DNA from: Flaveria trinervia
Taxonomy: Eukaryota; Streptophyta; Magnoliopsida; Asterales; Asteraceae
DNA length: 64,000 nt
Direction: 5' to 3'
NCBI GenBank assembly: GCA_025506515.1
Contig: CM046442.1
Span: forward strand, 115,226,162 to 115,290,161
Within the stretch, counting starts at the first letter, position 1. Each line of letters opens with the position of its first letter. A program made the translations under genes and the position numbers. The notes under the pieces are model-generated. The model was given only the letters and a program-made list of their open reading frames with translations. It was not told the origin of the DNA and made no database searches. Shown here in pieces: positions 45,361 through 55,862 of this stretch.

Positions 45361-45880
45361 TATTACTGGTTGGTTCTCTGCTAGTGGTTGTTTTGCTACG
45401 GTACTATTCGATACTGGAGCCGATAGGAGTTTCGTGTCCTTAAAGTTCTGTAGTGTTTTAAGTGATATACCCTTTGCTTTAGAATCTAAATACACCGTGG
45501 AATTAGCCGACGGTAAACAGATCCATGTAACGCTTATCCTTAAAGATTGTAAGATAGAACTTGTTGGTCATACTTTCGCTATAGATCTTATGCCTGTTAC
45601 GCTAGGGAGTTTTGATGTTGTGATAGGCATGGATTGGCTCTCTAGCAAGCAAGCGGAAGTCATATGTCATGAGAAGATCATACGAATTCCTATTGGTGAC
45701 AAAATCCTTACAGTCAAAGGTGATAGGAGTGGTGCTGTGATAGGCATCATCTCATACATGAAAGCCCAAAAGTTATTACGAAAGGGTCGTGTGGCTATTC
45801 TAGCACTCGTAACTGATAAGAAAACAGAAGAAAGGAGAATGGAGGACATTCCCATAGTGCGCGACTTTCCAGATTGAGTT
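45361..45880 (+). pseudogene. Protease of G
   Basis: Active site DTGAD starts at 45410. SLKFCSVLSDIPFALESKY and VVIGMDWLSSKQAEV follow, open to 45877. At TTCCAGA (45867-45873) 56 bases present in C and B are missing: the deletion lies between two TTCCAGA repeats (C 12235-12241 and 12291-12297), which shifts the frame before RT. Confidence 0.9.
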
Positions 45881-46665
45881 GACCACTAGCGCAGCCCCGA
45901 TTGCTAGGGCACCTTATCGATTAGCACCGAACGAACTACAAGAGTTGTCATCATAACTTCAGGAGCTTTTAGATAAGAGCTTCATTCGACCTAGCACATC
46001 ACCTTGGGGAGCTCCTATTCCTTTTGTTAAGAAGAAGGATGGCACATTCCGGATGTGCATCAATTATAGAGAGTTAAACAAAGTAACAGTCAAGAACCGA
46101 TACCCATTACCTCGTATCGACGACTTGTTTGATCAGCTTCAGGGATCAAGCAATTATTCGAAGAGTGACTTAAGATCTAGTTATCATCAGCTTAGAGTCC
46201 GAGAAGAAGACATTCCTAAGACTACGTTTCATACTTCTTATGGTCATTATGAGTTCTTGGTCATGCCTTTTCGGTTGACTAATGCACCTGCTGTGTTCAT
46301 GGACCTCATGAACCGCGTGTGCAAACCCTATCTTGATCTGTTCGTCATTGTGTTTATCGATGATATACAGATATATTCTAGGACCAAGGAGGATCATGAA
46401 GAGCACTTACGAATGATCTTAGAACTATTGAAAAATGAGCAGTTGTATCCCAAATTCTCAAAGTGTGATTTTTGGATACGAGAAGTGCAATTTCTAGGTC
46501 ATATTGTTAATGAGAAAGGGATACATGTTGATCCTGCCAAAATTGAGGCGATAAAGAAGTGGACTACACCCAAAACGTCGAGCAAGATAAGACAATTTCT
46601 GGGATTAGCAGGATATTACCTATGATTCATAGAAGGATTTTCTAAGATCGCACAACCTCTCACTG
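45881..46665 (+). pseudogene. Reverse transcriptase of G
   Basis: RLAPNELQELSS, then YRELNKVTVKNRYPLPRIDDL and FIDD near 46360. Changes in usually fixed residues: SKSDLRSSYHQ for SKIDLRSGYHQ, FRLTNAPAVF for FGLTNAPAVF. TAA near 45955 and TGA at 46623-46625 (YYRRF turned to YYL-stop-F). Otherwise collinear with C and H. Confidence 0.9.
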
Positions 46666-48569
46666 CCTTGACTCACAAAGGAACGACATACAAATGGAGT
46701 GAGAGCCAAGAATCAACTTTTCAGTTGTTAAAACAAAAACTCTGCACTGCTCCGATATTAGCACTGCCAGAGGGAATGGATGATTTCGTGGTGTATTGCG
46801 ATGCATCCATTCAAGGATTGGGTTGTGTCTTGATGCAACGAGAAAAGGTGATAGCCTACGCCTCGAGACAACTAAAGGTTCATGAGAAGAACTATACCAC
46901 TCATGAATTAGAGTTGGGTGCACTGGTTTTTGCCTTAAAGCTCTGGAGACATTACTTGTACGGTACCAAGTGCACTGTCTACATCGATCACAAGAGTCTT
47001 CAACATATCTTCGAGCAAAAAGAGTTGAATATGAGGCAACAACGTTGGGTGGAACTACTAAACGACTATGATTGCGCTATTAAGTACCATCCGGGAAAGG
47101 CAAATGTAGTTGCCAATGCCTTAAGCAGGAAGGAAATAACTAAACCCAGATGGGTGCGAGCTTTACATCTTACTATCAGTACCCAACTACCCAAACATGT
47201 TAAGGAGGCACAAATAGAAGCCTTAAAAGCAGAAAATATTGGTTCTCAGTCATTAAGGGGAATGGATAAACAACTGGTGGTGAAAGAGGATGGAATTTGG
47301 TATTTCATGGATAGACTTTGGGTTCCTGTCTATGGAAATCTAAGAGATTTAGTTATGAGCGAGGCACACAAATCTAAGTATTCTATACATCCTGGATCCG
47401 ACAAGATGTATCATGACCTAAAGGCGCACTACTGGTGGCCTAACATGAAAGCGGATATAGCTACATATGTGAGCAAGTGTTTGACCTGCTCGAAAGTAAA
47501 AGTGGAATATCAAAAACCATCCGGACTGTTACAACAACTTAAGATACCAATATGGAAATGGGAACAGATCTCCATGGATTTTATTACTAAGTTACCTCGG
47601 ACTAATACCGGTTGTGACACGATATGGGTTATTGTGGATTGATTGACAAAGTCTGCTCACTTACTTGCAATTAGGGAAACGGATAAGATGGAGAAATTAA
47701 CTCGACTGTACCTTAAAGAGATCGTTTCGAGACACCGTGTACCGATCTCAATTATTTCTGACCGCGACGCTCGTTTCACGTCACATTTCTGGCAATCATT
47801 GCAAAAATCTTTGGGTACACGATTGGATATGAGCACTGCATATCACCCACAGACGGATGGTCAGAGTGAGCGTACCATACAGACGTTAGAGGATATGCTA
47901 CGTGCTTGTGTGATTGACTTCGGGAATAACTGGGAAATTCACCTGCCATTGGTGGAGTTTTCTTATTACAACAGTTATCATACTAGCATACAGGCAGCAC
48001 CTTTCGAGGCGTTGTATGGGAGAAAATGTAGGTCGCCGGTTTGCTGGGAAGAAATTGGTGATAGTCAGCTAACAGGTCCCGAGTTAATTCATGAGACAAC
48101 CGAGAAGATTCTGTAGATACGAAACTGTATGGCTGCAGTGCGAGACAGACAAAAGAGTTATGCTGATAAGAGACGGAAATCTTTAGAGTTTCAGGTTGGT
48201 GACAAGGTTTTGATGAAAGTCTCACCATGGAAAGGCATAGTTCAGTTTGGTAAGCGAGGGAAACTAAATACGAGGTACGTTGGACCATTTGAAATAGTGG
48301 AAAGAATAGGTCGAGTGGCCTATCTCTAGCCCTACCTGATTCGCTAAGTGGAATCCATGATGTATTTCACGTGTCAAACCTAAAGAAGTGCATAACTGAT
48401 GAAACAATGGTCGTACCACTAGAAGAAGTTCAAGTGGATGAACAATTGCGTTTTATCGAAGAACCAGTCAAGGTGATGGATCGTGAGGTGAAAACACTTA
48501 AGCAAAGCAAGATACCCATTGTCAAAATCCGTTGAAATTCGTGATGTGGACCGGAATTCACATGGGAAC
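46666..48569 (+). pseudogene. RNase H and integrase of G, up to the H insertion
   Basis: Open for 324 codons (46668-47642): RNase H VVYCDASIQGLGCVLMQREK, ELGALVFALKLWRHYLYG, then integrase zinc part HPGSDKMYHDLKAHYWWP and CLTCSK. TGA at 47640-47642 (VD-stop-LTKSAH, also in C). The core is open again from 47643: IISDRDARFTSHFWQSLQKS, MSTAYHPQTDGQSERT, FEALYGRKCRSPVCW; TAG at 48114-48116. The C-terminal part GKRGKLNTRYVGPFEIVERI and the first half of the chromodomain follow until H enters at 48570. This is the best kept integrase of family P here. Confidence 0.91.
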
Positions 48570-51127
48570 TGTCACACCCCCGCTAAGAGCGGAAACACGG
48601 GGATGTAACGAGATGGGAATCGTCATAAAACATGGTAAGCGATAGAGATGCAATAACAATAATATGACAAGCGTGTCATGACGACACCCAACAACAAGAG
48701 GACTTGTGTCGTATTTAGTCAGTAATCACGACATCATAGCCATAAGCATGAACATGATATAAGATAAACATAGATAATAACAATGTATGCAATTCCCACA
48801 ACCCGGGAACAACTTACAAAGTGTAATGTTGTTTGAAACAGATACAACAATTTTTTCAAAATGACAAGTTTAGCCCAAAAATGCATCCTAGGGTCTCCAC
48901 TAAGGCAGCACACCTAGAACCTCAGCTAGCATGATCACCTGAAAAGATATGCTCAAAATGGTCAACAAATTTGTTAGTGAGCTCGCAGGTTTAAATGTAA
49001 ATAAGTAATTGATGCTGTATCAAGTTGTTGCAGAATACCGTGCATACAGTTATAAGTAAGCAAAATCACATGACAAGAGCTTTACAACCAAACCTAATGA
49101 CGTACACAAAGAATCTTTTCGGAATATATTCACCCAAGGCTCGTTCCTGGCTTCTGTTGGTACTAACTAGTATACTAACACGATGGTAGGGGTGTCAACC
49201 CAAGTAGTACTACCAATACCTATCCGTCGGTTCCCACACTGGAATTAAAGGTTGTAAGAAAGAACCACAAACTCGACTCAAGCATGTATCAGATAAGTAC
49301 CCACAAAACAGTAGCACATTGATTCCAAGTATGTAAACTGTATGTATGTTGTACAGCATGAAAAAGGGTGAACATACTTTTCCCCCAAGTTTGTAAATGA
49401 TTGTAAAGTAGTATAAGCATAAAAAGGGGCCACGAAACTCACATGTTAAGTGGTAAGTATGAGTGATCAAGATTCCCAAAAGTTGAATGCAATGAACAAT
49501 CAAACACCTATTGACAGTTATTGTTAAGCATCAATGACGTGTATAAGGCATATAGCAATGTTTGATCGGTTCGGGTTGTATCGGTTGGTCGTGGGTAGCA
49601 CACACAAGCAGACACACGTATTAGATCTTATGTAGATCCAAGTACTAAGAGTAGTCGTCATTGCTAATGACATCCGTATAAAGATTCCATTGTTATAAAA
49701 GATAGTACTTGTTAAATATTTGTAGTCCCAAATGGGTTGTTATTAATTGTAAAGTGTTAGGTTGATTTAAATTGAAATAGTATGTGCACTTTGATAGCGT
49801 TGACTTTAATCTTTGTGGTCAAGCAATGACACTTTTATAGATGTTATCTTATCATCATCAAACGTTCAAGAAAGGAATACACACACACAGCATCGTCAGT
49901 CACACAACAGGACCATACGCTCGACTCAACACTCCATTCGTACGAATCAACCTTCAATCGTACGAATTAGCTTCATTGGCACGATTGAACCTTCATTCGT
50001 TCGACTGGTATTCAGTCGTACCACACAACACCCAATCGCATGACTTAACCTCCATACGCACGAATCAACCTTCATTCGTACGAATCAGCTTAATTCGTAC
50101 GACTGAACCTTCATTCGTACGATTGGCCTTCAGTCGTGCGATACACGCACAGTCGCATGCATTCATTCATCCGCATTGACTCAATCGCACACACATTCAT
50201 CCGCATTGACTCAATCGCACACACACTCATCCGCATTGACTCAAACGCACACACATTCATTCGATCGCACAACCCAGTTGCATGACATCCCTAGTCGCAC
50301 GATTCAGTCGCCCAAAAGACACAGTCGCATGAATCAGTCGCACGACTCAGTCGCATGACAGACCTAGTCGCCTAAACTGCAGGTTCGTGACTGCTGAAGT
50401 GCAGTGCAGCCTTCGGTTGCCCCGAGCACGGGTTTTACACAACAAGGACTTCCAGAATCACACAACAAACACCCACGAACAAGAAGCACACGCAGAAAGT
50501 CATCGCACGCACCCACACGACCTCTTGTGTTCGAGTTGACCCGAACACCCGAAACCCTAGAAATGGACAGTAGTAAACGAGCAAGAAATAGACAACCAAG
50601 GTCGTCTACCTGCAAGGATGGAGTAGACTAAGTTGTAGACGAAGCCTAGATGAAGAAAACGAGACCAAATGGGGCGTTTTTGGTGCAAGAGTGAAGAAGA
50701 TAGGTGAAGAAGAAGAAGAAAGTGAAGAAGTGAAGAAGATGGAGAAAAGTGGCTGGGAATGGAGTTTTTATACCCATCCCAGGTTTGCAAATGTCAATTT
50801 TAGTCCCTGCACTTAGTCCCCGAGTTCCCAAAGTTTGTTTCGGTTGAAAACGACTTTAGGTGTGTTTGTTATATTAATGTTAAAAGCGTGTTTTATGGTA
50901 ATTGATAACTTCAAATGGTTTTATTAATGACAATGGTTATAATTAAAAATGATATATTTGGTGATAATGGTGATGAAACTTATAAATGGTTTAGGCTTAG
51001 CAAACGTTCACGGAGGAAGTACATGCACAAGGGTAATAAAGCAAACATGATTCCTTAAAACAGGAGTTCATGAAGAAGAGGAAGAATAATTAAGATAATT
51101 CTATGGTTAATTATGTTGTTCGACAGA
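48570..51127 (-). repeat. 3' LTR of H, inner tip missing
   Basis: It starts TGTCACACCCCCGC and shares private sequence with 55863-58500 (TAGTCAGTAATCACGACATC). It stops about 22 bases short at GTTCGACAGA and is joined to integrase sequence CTCGGCCCAAC, so the purine tract is gone as well. A 30-bp unit (CCGCATTGACTCAATCGCAC core) is repeated three times near 50170-50260. Confidence 0.92.
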
Positions 51128-51802
51128 TCTCGGCCCAACAAACGGGTGATCTACACTTCCTTCCGTACAACGCTTCGAACGGAGCACACCCAATGCTGGT
51201 ATGGTAGCTGTTATTGTAAGAGAACTCAATGAACGGCAATGAGTGTCCCAACTACCACCAAAGTCGATTACGCACGCTCTCAGCATGTCTTCTAGCATTT
51301 GTATAGTTCATTCACTTTGGCCATCTGTCTGAGGGTAATAGGCGGTACTCATGTCTAATCGAGTGCCCATCGCTTTCTGTAGTGTCTACCAAAATCGTGA
51401 ATTGAATCGGCCATCACGGTCGGATATGATTGACACCGGCACTCCGTGTCTTGTCACGACCTCTTTTATGTACAATCTTGCCAACTTGTCCATTTTGTAG
51501 TGTTCTTGGATTGACAAGAAATGTGGTGATTTCGTCATTCGATCCACTACGACCCATATCGAGTCATGCCCGTTGCTCGCTCGAGGGAGTTTGGTAATGA
51601 AATCCATAGCTATGTTCTCCCATTTCCACTCGGGAATCTCAGGTTGCTGTAACAGTCCCGATGGTTTCTGATGTTCAGCTTTAACTTTCGAGCATGTCAA
51701 GCATTTGCTGACGTACATGGCAATGTCTTTCTTCATGCTTGTCCACCAATATAGATCTTTGAGATCATGGTACATCTTGTCTGCACCAGGATGAATAGAA
51801 TA
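51128..51802 (-). pseudogene. Integrase of H, C-terminus and chromodomain deleted
   Basis: Minus strand: MYHDLKDLYWWTSMKKDIAM, CLTCSKVKAEHQKPSGLLQQ, VVVDRMTKSPHFLSIQEHYK, VSIISDRDGRFNSRFW, then TAG at 51386-51388, then MSTAYYPQT-like sequence and ALYGRKCRSPVC-like sequence at the junction near 51140. Compared with F, about 600 bases (C-terminal integrase, chromodomain, purine tract) are lost. Confidence 0.9.
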
Positions 51803-53173
51803 TCACGTCTTGTGTGCTTCATCCATGACCACGATACGTACACCTCCCCATCTGGGTACCAATATATGGTCCATGAAGTACTTTACACCATCATCCTTGC
51901 ACATCAGTTTTTTATCCAACCCTTGGAATTCTTCTCCCACAAGGTTTTCTTCTATCAACGCCTCGCTCTGTGCAATTTGGATCTGAGCTTTCAATTTCGT
52001 TTGAATGGTCAATCCCAAAGCTCGAGCACGTAGTGGTTTCACGCGTTCTTTGCGGCTTAGAGCATCAGCCACCATATTCGCTTTCCCCGGATGATACCGG
52101 ATTTCACAATCGTAGTCACTAAGAAGCTCTACCCAGCGTCGCAGTCGCATATTGAGTTCCTTCTGATCCAGAATATGTTGAAGGCTTTTATGATCTGTGT
52201 AGATAATGAATTTGGTTCCATACAGGTAATGTCTCCATATTTTGAGTGCGAATACTACAGCGCCCAACTCTAGATCATGAGTTGTGTAGTTCTTTTCGTG
52301 CACCTTAAGTTGTCACGAAGCGTAGGCAATCACCTTATCTTTCTGCATTAGTACACATCCCAAACCTTGATGCGAAGCATCACAGTATACCACAAAATCA
52401 TCAGTTCTGTCTGGGAGGGACAATATCGGTGCATTACATAACTTATCTTTCAGCGTTTGGAACGCTTGTTCTTGTGCATGTCCCCAATCAAACTTCTTGT
52501 CCTTCTGAGTCAACAATGTCAACGGTTGAGCAATCTTTGAAAAGTTTGTGATGAAACGAAGATAGTATCCGGCAAATCCTAAGAATTGCCGTATCTCTGA
52601 AGGTGTCTGGGGCGCATCCCATTTCTTCACCTCTTCGATCTTGCCGGGATCTACATGACTCCCGTCCTTGTTAACCACATGACCCAAAAACTTCACCTCT
52701 CGCAGCCAAAATTCACACTTCGAGAACTTGGTGAAAAGTTTGTCTTCCCTTAATAGTTCCAGTATTGCCCGAAGGTGTTCTTCATGATCCTCTTTTGATC
52801 GGGAGTAGATAAGTATGTCATCTATGAATACGATCACAAACTTATCCAAGTAAGGTTTACACACCCGATTCATTAGATCCATAAACACAGCTGGTGCGTT
52901 AGTCAATCCGAACGGCATGACTAAGAACTCATAGTGCCCATAACGAGTTCTAAACGTTGTTTTAGGTACGTCCTCTTCGAAAACCCTCAGTTGATGATAT
53001 CCAGATCGAAGGTCGATCTTGGAAAAATACGAAGCTCCTTGTAACTGATCAAACAGGTCATCGATCCTGGGGAGAGGATACCGATTCTTCACAGTTAATT
53101 TGTTCAATTCACGGTAGTCGATGCACATAAGGAACGACGCATCCTTCTTCTTGACAAATAACACCGGTGCTCC
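51803..53173 (-). pseudogene. Reverse transcriptase and RNase H of H
   Basis: Minus strand RT open for 283 codons (52313-53164): LFVKKKDASFLMCIDYRELN, LPRIDDLFDQLQGASYFSKI, FGLTNAPAVFMDLMNRVCKP and FIDD at 52817-52828, then RNase H YCDASHQGLGCVLMQKDK. TGA at 52313-52315 (YAS-stop-QLK); RNase H goes on as ELGAVVFALKIWRHYLYG, YTDHKSLQHI and ADALSRKERVK to TGA at 51803-51805. A TAA near 53174 separates it from gag-protease. All in one frame. Confidence 0.93.
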
Positions 53174-55265
53174 TTAAGGCGAGTGACTCGGCTGAATAAA
53201 ACCGTTCTCCAGTAGTTCCTGTAACTGGCTAGATAACTCTTGCATTTCAGATGGTGCCAGCCGATACGGTGTCTTTGCCACCGGTGTAGCTCCAGGAACC
53301 AACTCTATACGAAATTCCACCTGTTGTGGAGGAGGCAAACTAGACAGGTCATCAGGAAATACATCTGGGTAATCCCGCACTAGAGGGATATCTACCAATT
53401 TCTGCTCCTCTTCTTTCTTTTCCACCATATGAGCCAGAAAGGCGTAGCACTGTTTTCGTAAACTCTGGCATGCTTTCATGCACAAAATAAACTTTAAGTT
53501 TCTTCCCGATCGTTCTCCTTGAATTCTGAGTACTCCTCCATCTGACATAGGGATTCTTACTACCTTGTCCCGACAGACAATCTCGGCTCCGTGTTTCGAC
53601 AACCAATCCATTCCCACAATCACGTCGAAACTTCCTAACTCTAAGGGTATCAAGTCTATGTCAAAGGCGTGGTTCTCCAATATTATCGAGCACTTTCTAA
53701 TAATCTCGTCGGCCTGAACAACCCTACCATTGGCCATTTCTACAGAGTAGCTAGTTTCTAGCCTACTAGTACTCAAACCAAGCAATTGCACAAACTCAGA
53801 AGATATAAAGCTATTGTCTGCTCCAGTGTCAAATAGTACAGATGCAAAGTGATTATTGAGTAAGTGCGTACCCGTGACAACATTCGGGTCCTGACGGGCA
53901 TCGTTGGCTCCACTGACAAAAGCGTGTCCCCAAGCCGCATTCCCTTGGTTTGTCGGGCCTTGATTTCCAGCTATAGCCATCGTCTGTTGCTGGTTGTTCC
54001 CTTGTTGGATCGGTGCCTGATTCAGTTTGGGGCACATGTTCCTATAGTGATCAGGGCTTCCACACTCGTAACAGCCCCTGGCATTTCTGGCGGGGTTAAC
54101 CGCGTTGACTAGTGCGACCATATTCGGCGTTGTTCTGCAATCTCTTGCTAAATGCCCCGCGCGCCTACAGTTCGCGCACACCCGGCATGGCATAGCTGGG
54201 GGATGAGGAAAGTTGCACCTATCGCATTTGGGGTGCGGACCCACATACTCTCGCCTGCCCTGGGTCACGGCCACAAAGTTTCAGGTTGTCTTGGCCCTTT
54301 TCTCGAATTTCCCGGCACTCGACCGGCTCGTTTCCCCAACATCTCTCCTTTTCTCTGCTCCCCTACCCAATACCCCTGTTCTCGCCATCTCATCAGTTAG
54401 AGCGCCAACCTTCAGAATTGCGCTCTGGATAGTAGGAGGAGCAGCTGCGGTTACCATTGCCGGATTTCAGGCGCAAGTCCCCAAATATACTTCTTTATCC
54501 TTTTTGATTCCGGGGTGACCAGATGCGGAACCAATCTTGCTAGCTCGTGCATACGAGCGGTGTAAGCTGCGTGCCCAGCCCCCACCATAGCATGATTCCA
54601 GACTCATGCTCAAGTTTTTGCATCTCGTTGAGAGGACAGAACTCCTCGGTAATTAGGGCTTTGAACTCATCCCATGACATTCGCATCGTCGATTCTCTTC
54701 CCCTAGCCTGAATCTGGGTCTTCCACCAAGTTAGTGCTTGGCCCTATAGTGAGCACGTGGCATACTTGATCCTTTGACTGTCGAGGCATTCGCTGATGTC
54801 GATCACGGCCTCCATCTTTTCAATCCATCTAGTCAGGGCTATGGCTCCACCTTTGCCATCAAACTCTCTTGGTTTACAAGCCACAAATTCCTTGTATGAA
54901 CATCCCCGTCTAGCATTCACAACCCCGGTCTGATTAACAATCCCAGTTTCATTACCGACTGTACCACCATTCCCAGTCTCCTGATTGCTTTCATTCCTAG
55001 TCGGGTTCCTATTATTCTCGTTATCATATCCACCATCCTCGTGGGGGTGAGAATTCTAAAGAGCATCGCTCACTTCGGCCACAATAGTTGGAATCAGTGC
55101 GGCTAGTTGTTGAGCGATTAAGGCTGCCATGTTAGAGTTTCCTGTTCCCTGATTGGCATTGGTAGGACCATCACTTGTTCTCGGTACTCTACCTCTGCCT
55201 CTGCCTCTGCCCCTCGGGGCTTCACTTCCGCCACTGTTGCTGCGAGTAACTCTTCGAGGTGGCAT
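53174..55265 (-). pseudogene. gag-protease of H
   Basis: ATG at 55263-55265: MPPRRVTRSNSGGSEAPRGR, Arg/Gly-rich, then MAALIAQQLAALIPTIVAEV. Stop after DAL at 55056-55058, frameshifts near 54600 and 54460, then an open stretch of 366 codons (53174-54274): cysteine blocks CDRCNFPHPPAMPCRVCANC, CRRAGHLARDC and CYECGSPDHYRNMC, protease DTGAD at 53816-53830, FDVIVGMDWLSKHGAEIVCR, DYPDVFPDDL and RLAPSEMQELSSQLQELLEN. It ends at TAA 53174-53176 in place of the Trp of SPWGAPVLF. Confidence 0.92.
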
Positions 55266-55846
55266 GTTCTAATCATAAAAGTAGTAAACGCATAAGTTTT
55301 AACCATTGCAAGGCGCATTATCCATGTCACATTAAGGTCTAACATTCCGAGTTAATACCATACTTATGGTTGTCACACATCGCATACAAAACGTGTAATT
55401 CTCACACCATGTATAGGTAATGTCCAAACAGTAGTCCATCATAATAATGGTATATCCATGCATAATATCAAGTTTAGTCTAGCAGAGGTTGCCTATTTCC
55501 TCCTCTCTCGAGGTCTCAAACATAATCTCCTCGAGGTAAATCCCAATGTCTAAGGTCAAGCGCAATAGCATGATCTATGAAGTTCTGTTCGGGTTCAATA
55601 CCCGGATTTGATAAAACAACTCGGTGCGCAGAGGGAGATGGAAGATCCAATAGAAGCATCCCGTAAAGAGTAAGCACAAGGGCTCCCTCACAGGGTGAAA
55701 TGATCACGAAACAGATAGATAAACGAACAAGTAATGAGGAACACGTATGAGATATAAAATGCACACAACCCTGGCATGCAAATCTACATGAAGGTTCCTA
55801 GGTTATAGTCTAGGTCAAGTTTATTGCCTAATTCTCTATAACCAAT
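55266..55846 (-). other. 5' leader of H
   Basis: Non-coding leader homologous to those of A and E. A sequence CGGGTTCAATACCCG near 55589-55603 forms a T-arm-like hairpin but no tRNA surrounds it. Nothing else is seen. Confidence 0.7.
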
Positions 55847-55859
55847 GGCTCTGATACCA
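55847..55859 (-). promoter_or_regulatory. Primer binding site of H
   Basis: The minus strand reads TGGTATCAGAGCC, exact match to initiator Met tRNA, three bases from the LTR. Confidence 0.95.
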
Positions 55860-55862
55860 GTC

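Noticed and set aside
55589..55603. T-arm-like hairpin CGGGTTCAATACCCG in the family M leader
   Set aside because: No acceptor, D or anticodon arm fits around it, and the copies in A and E have lost the stem; not a tRNA gene.
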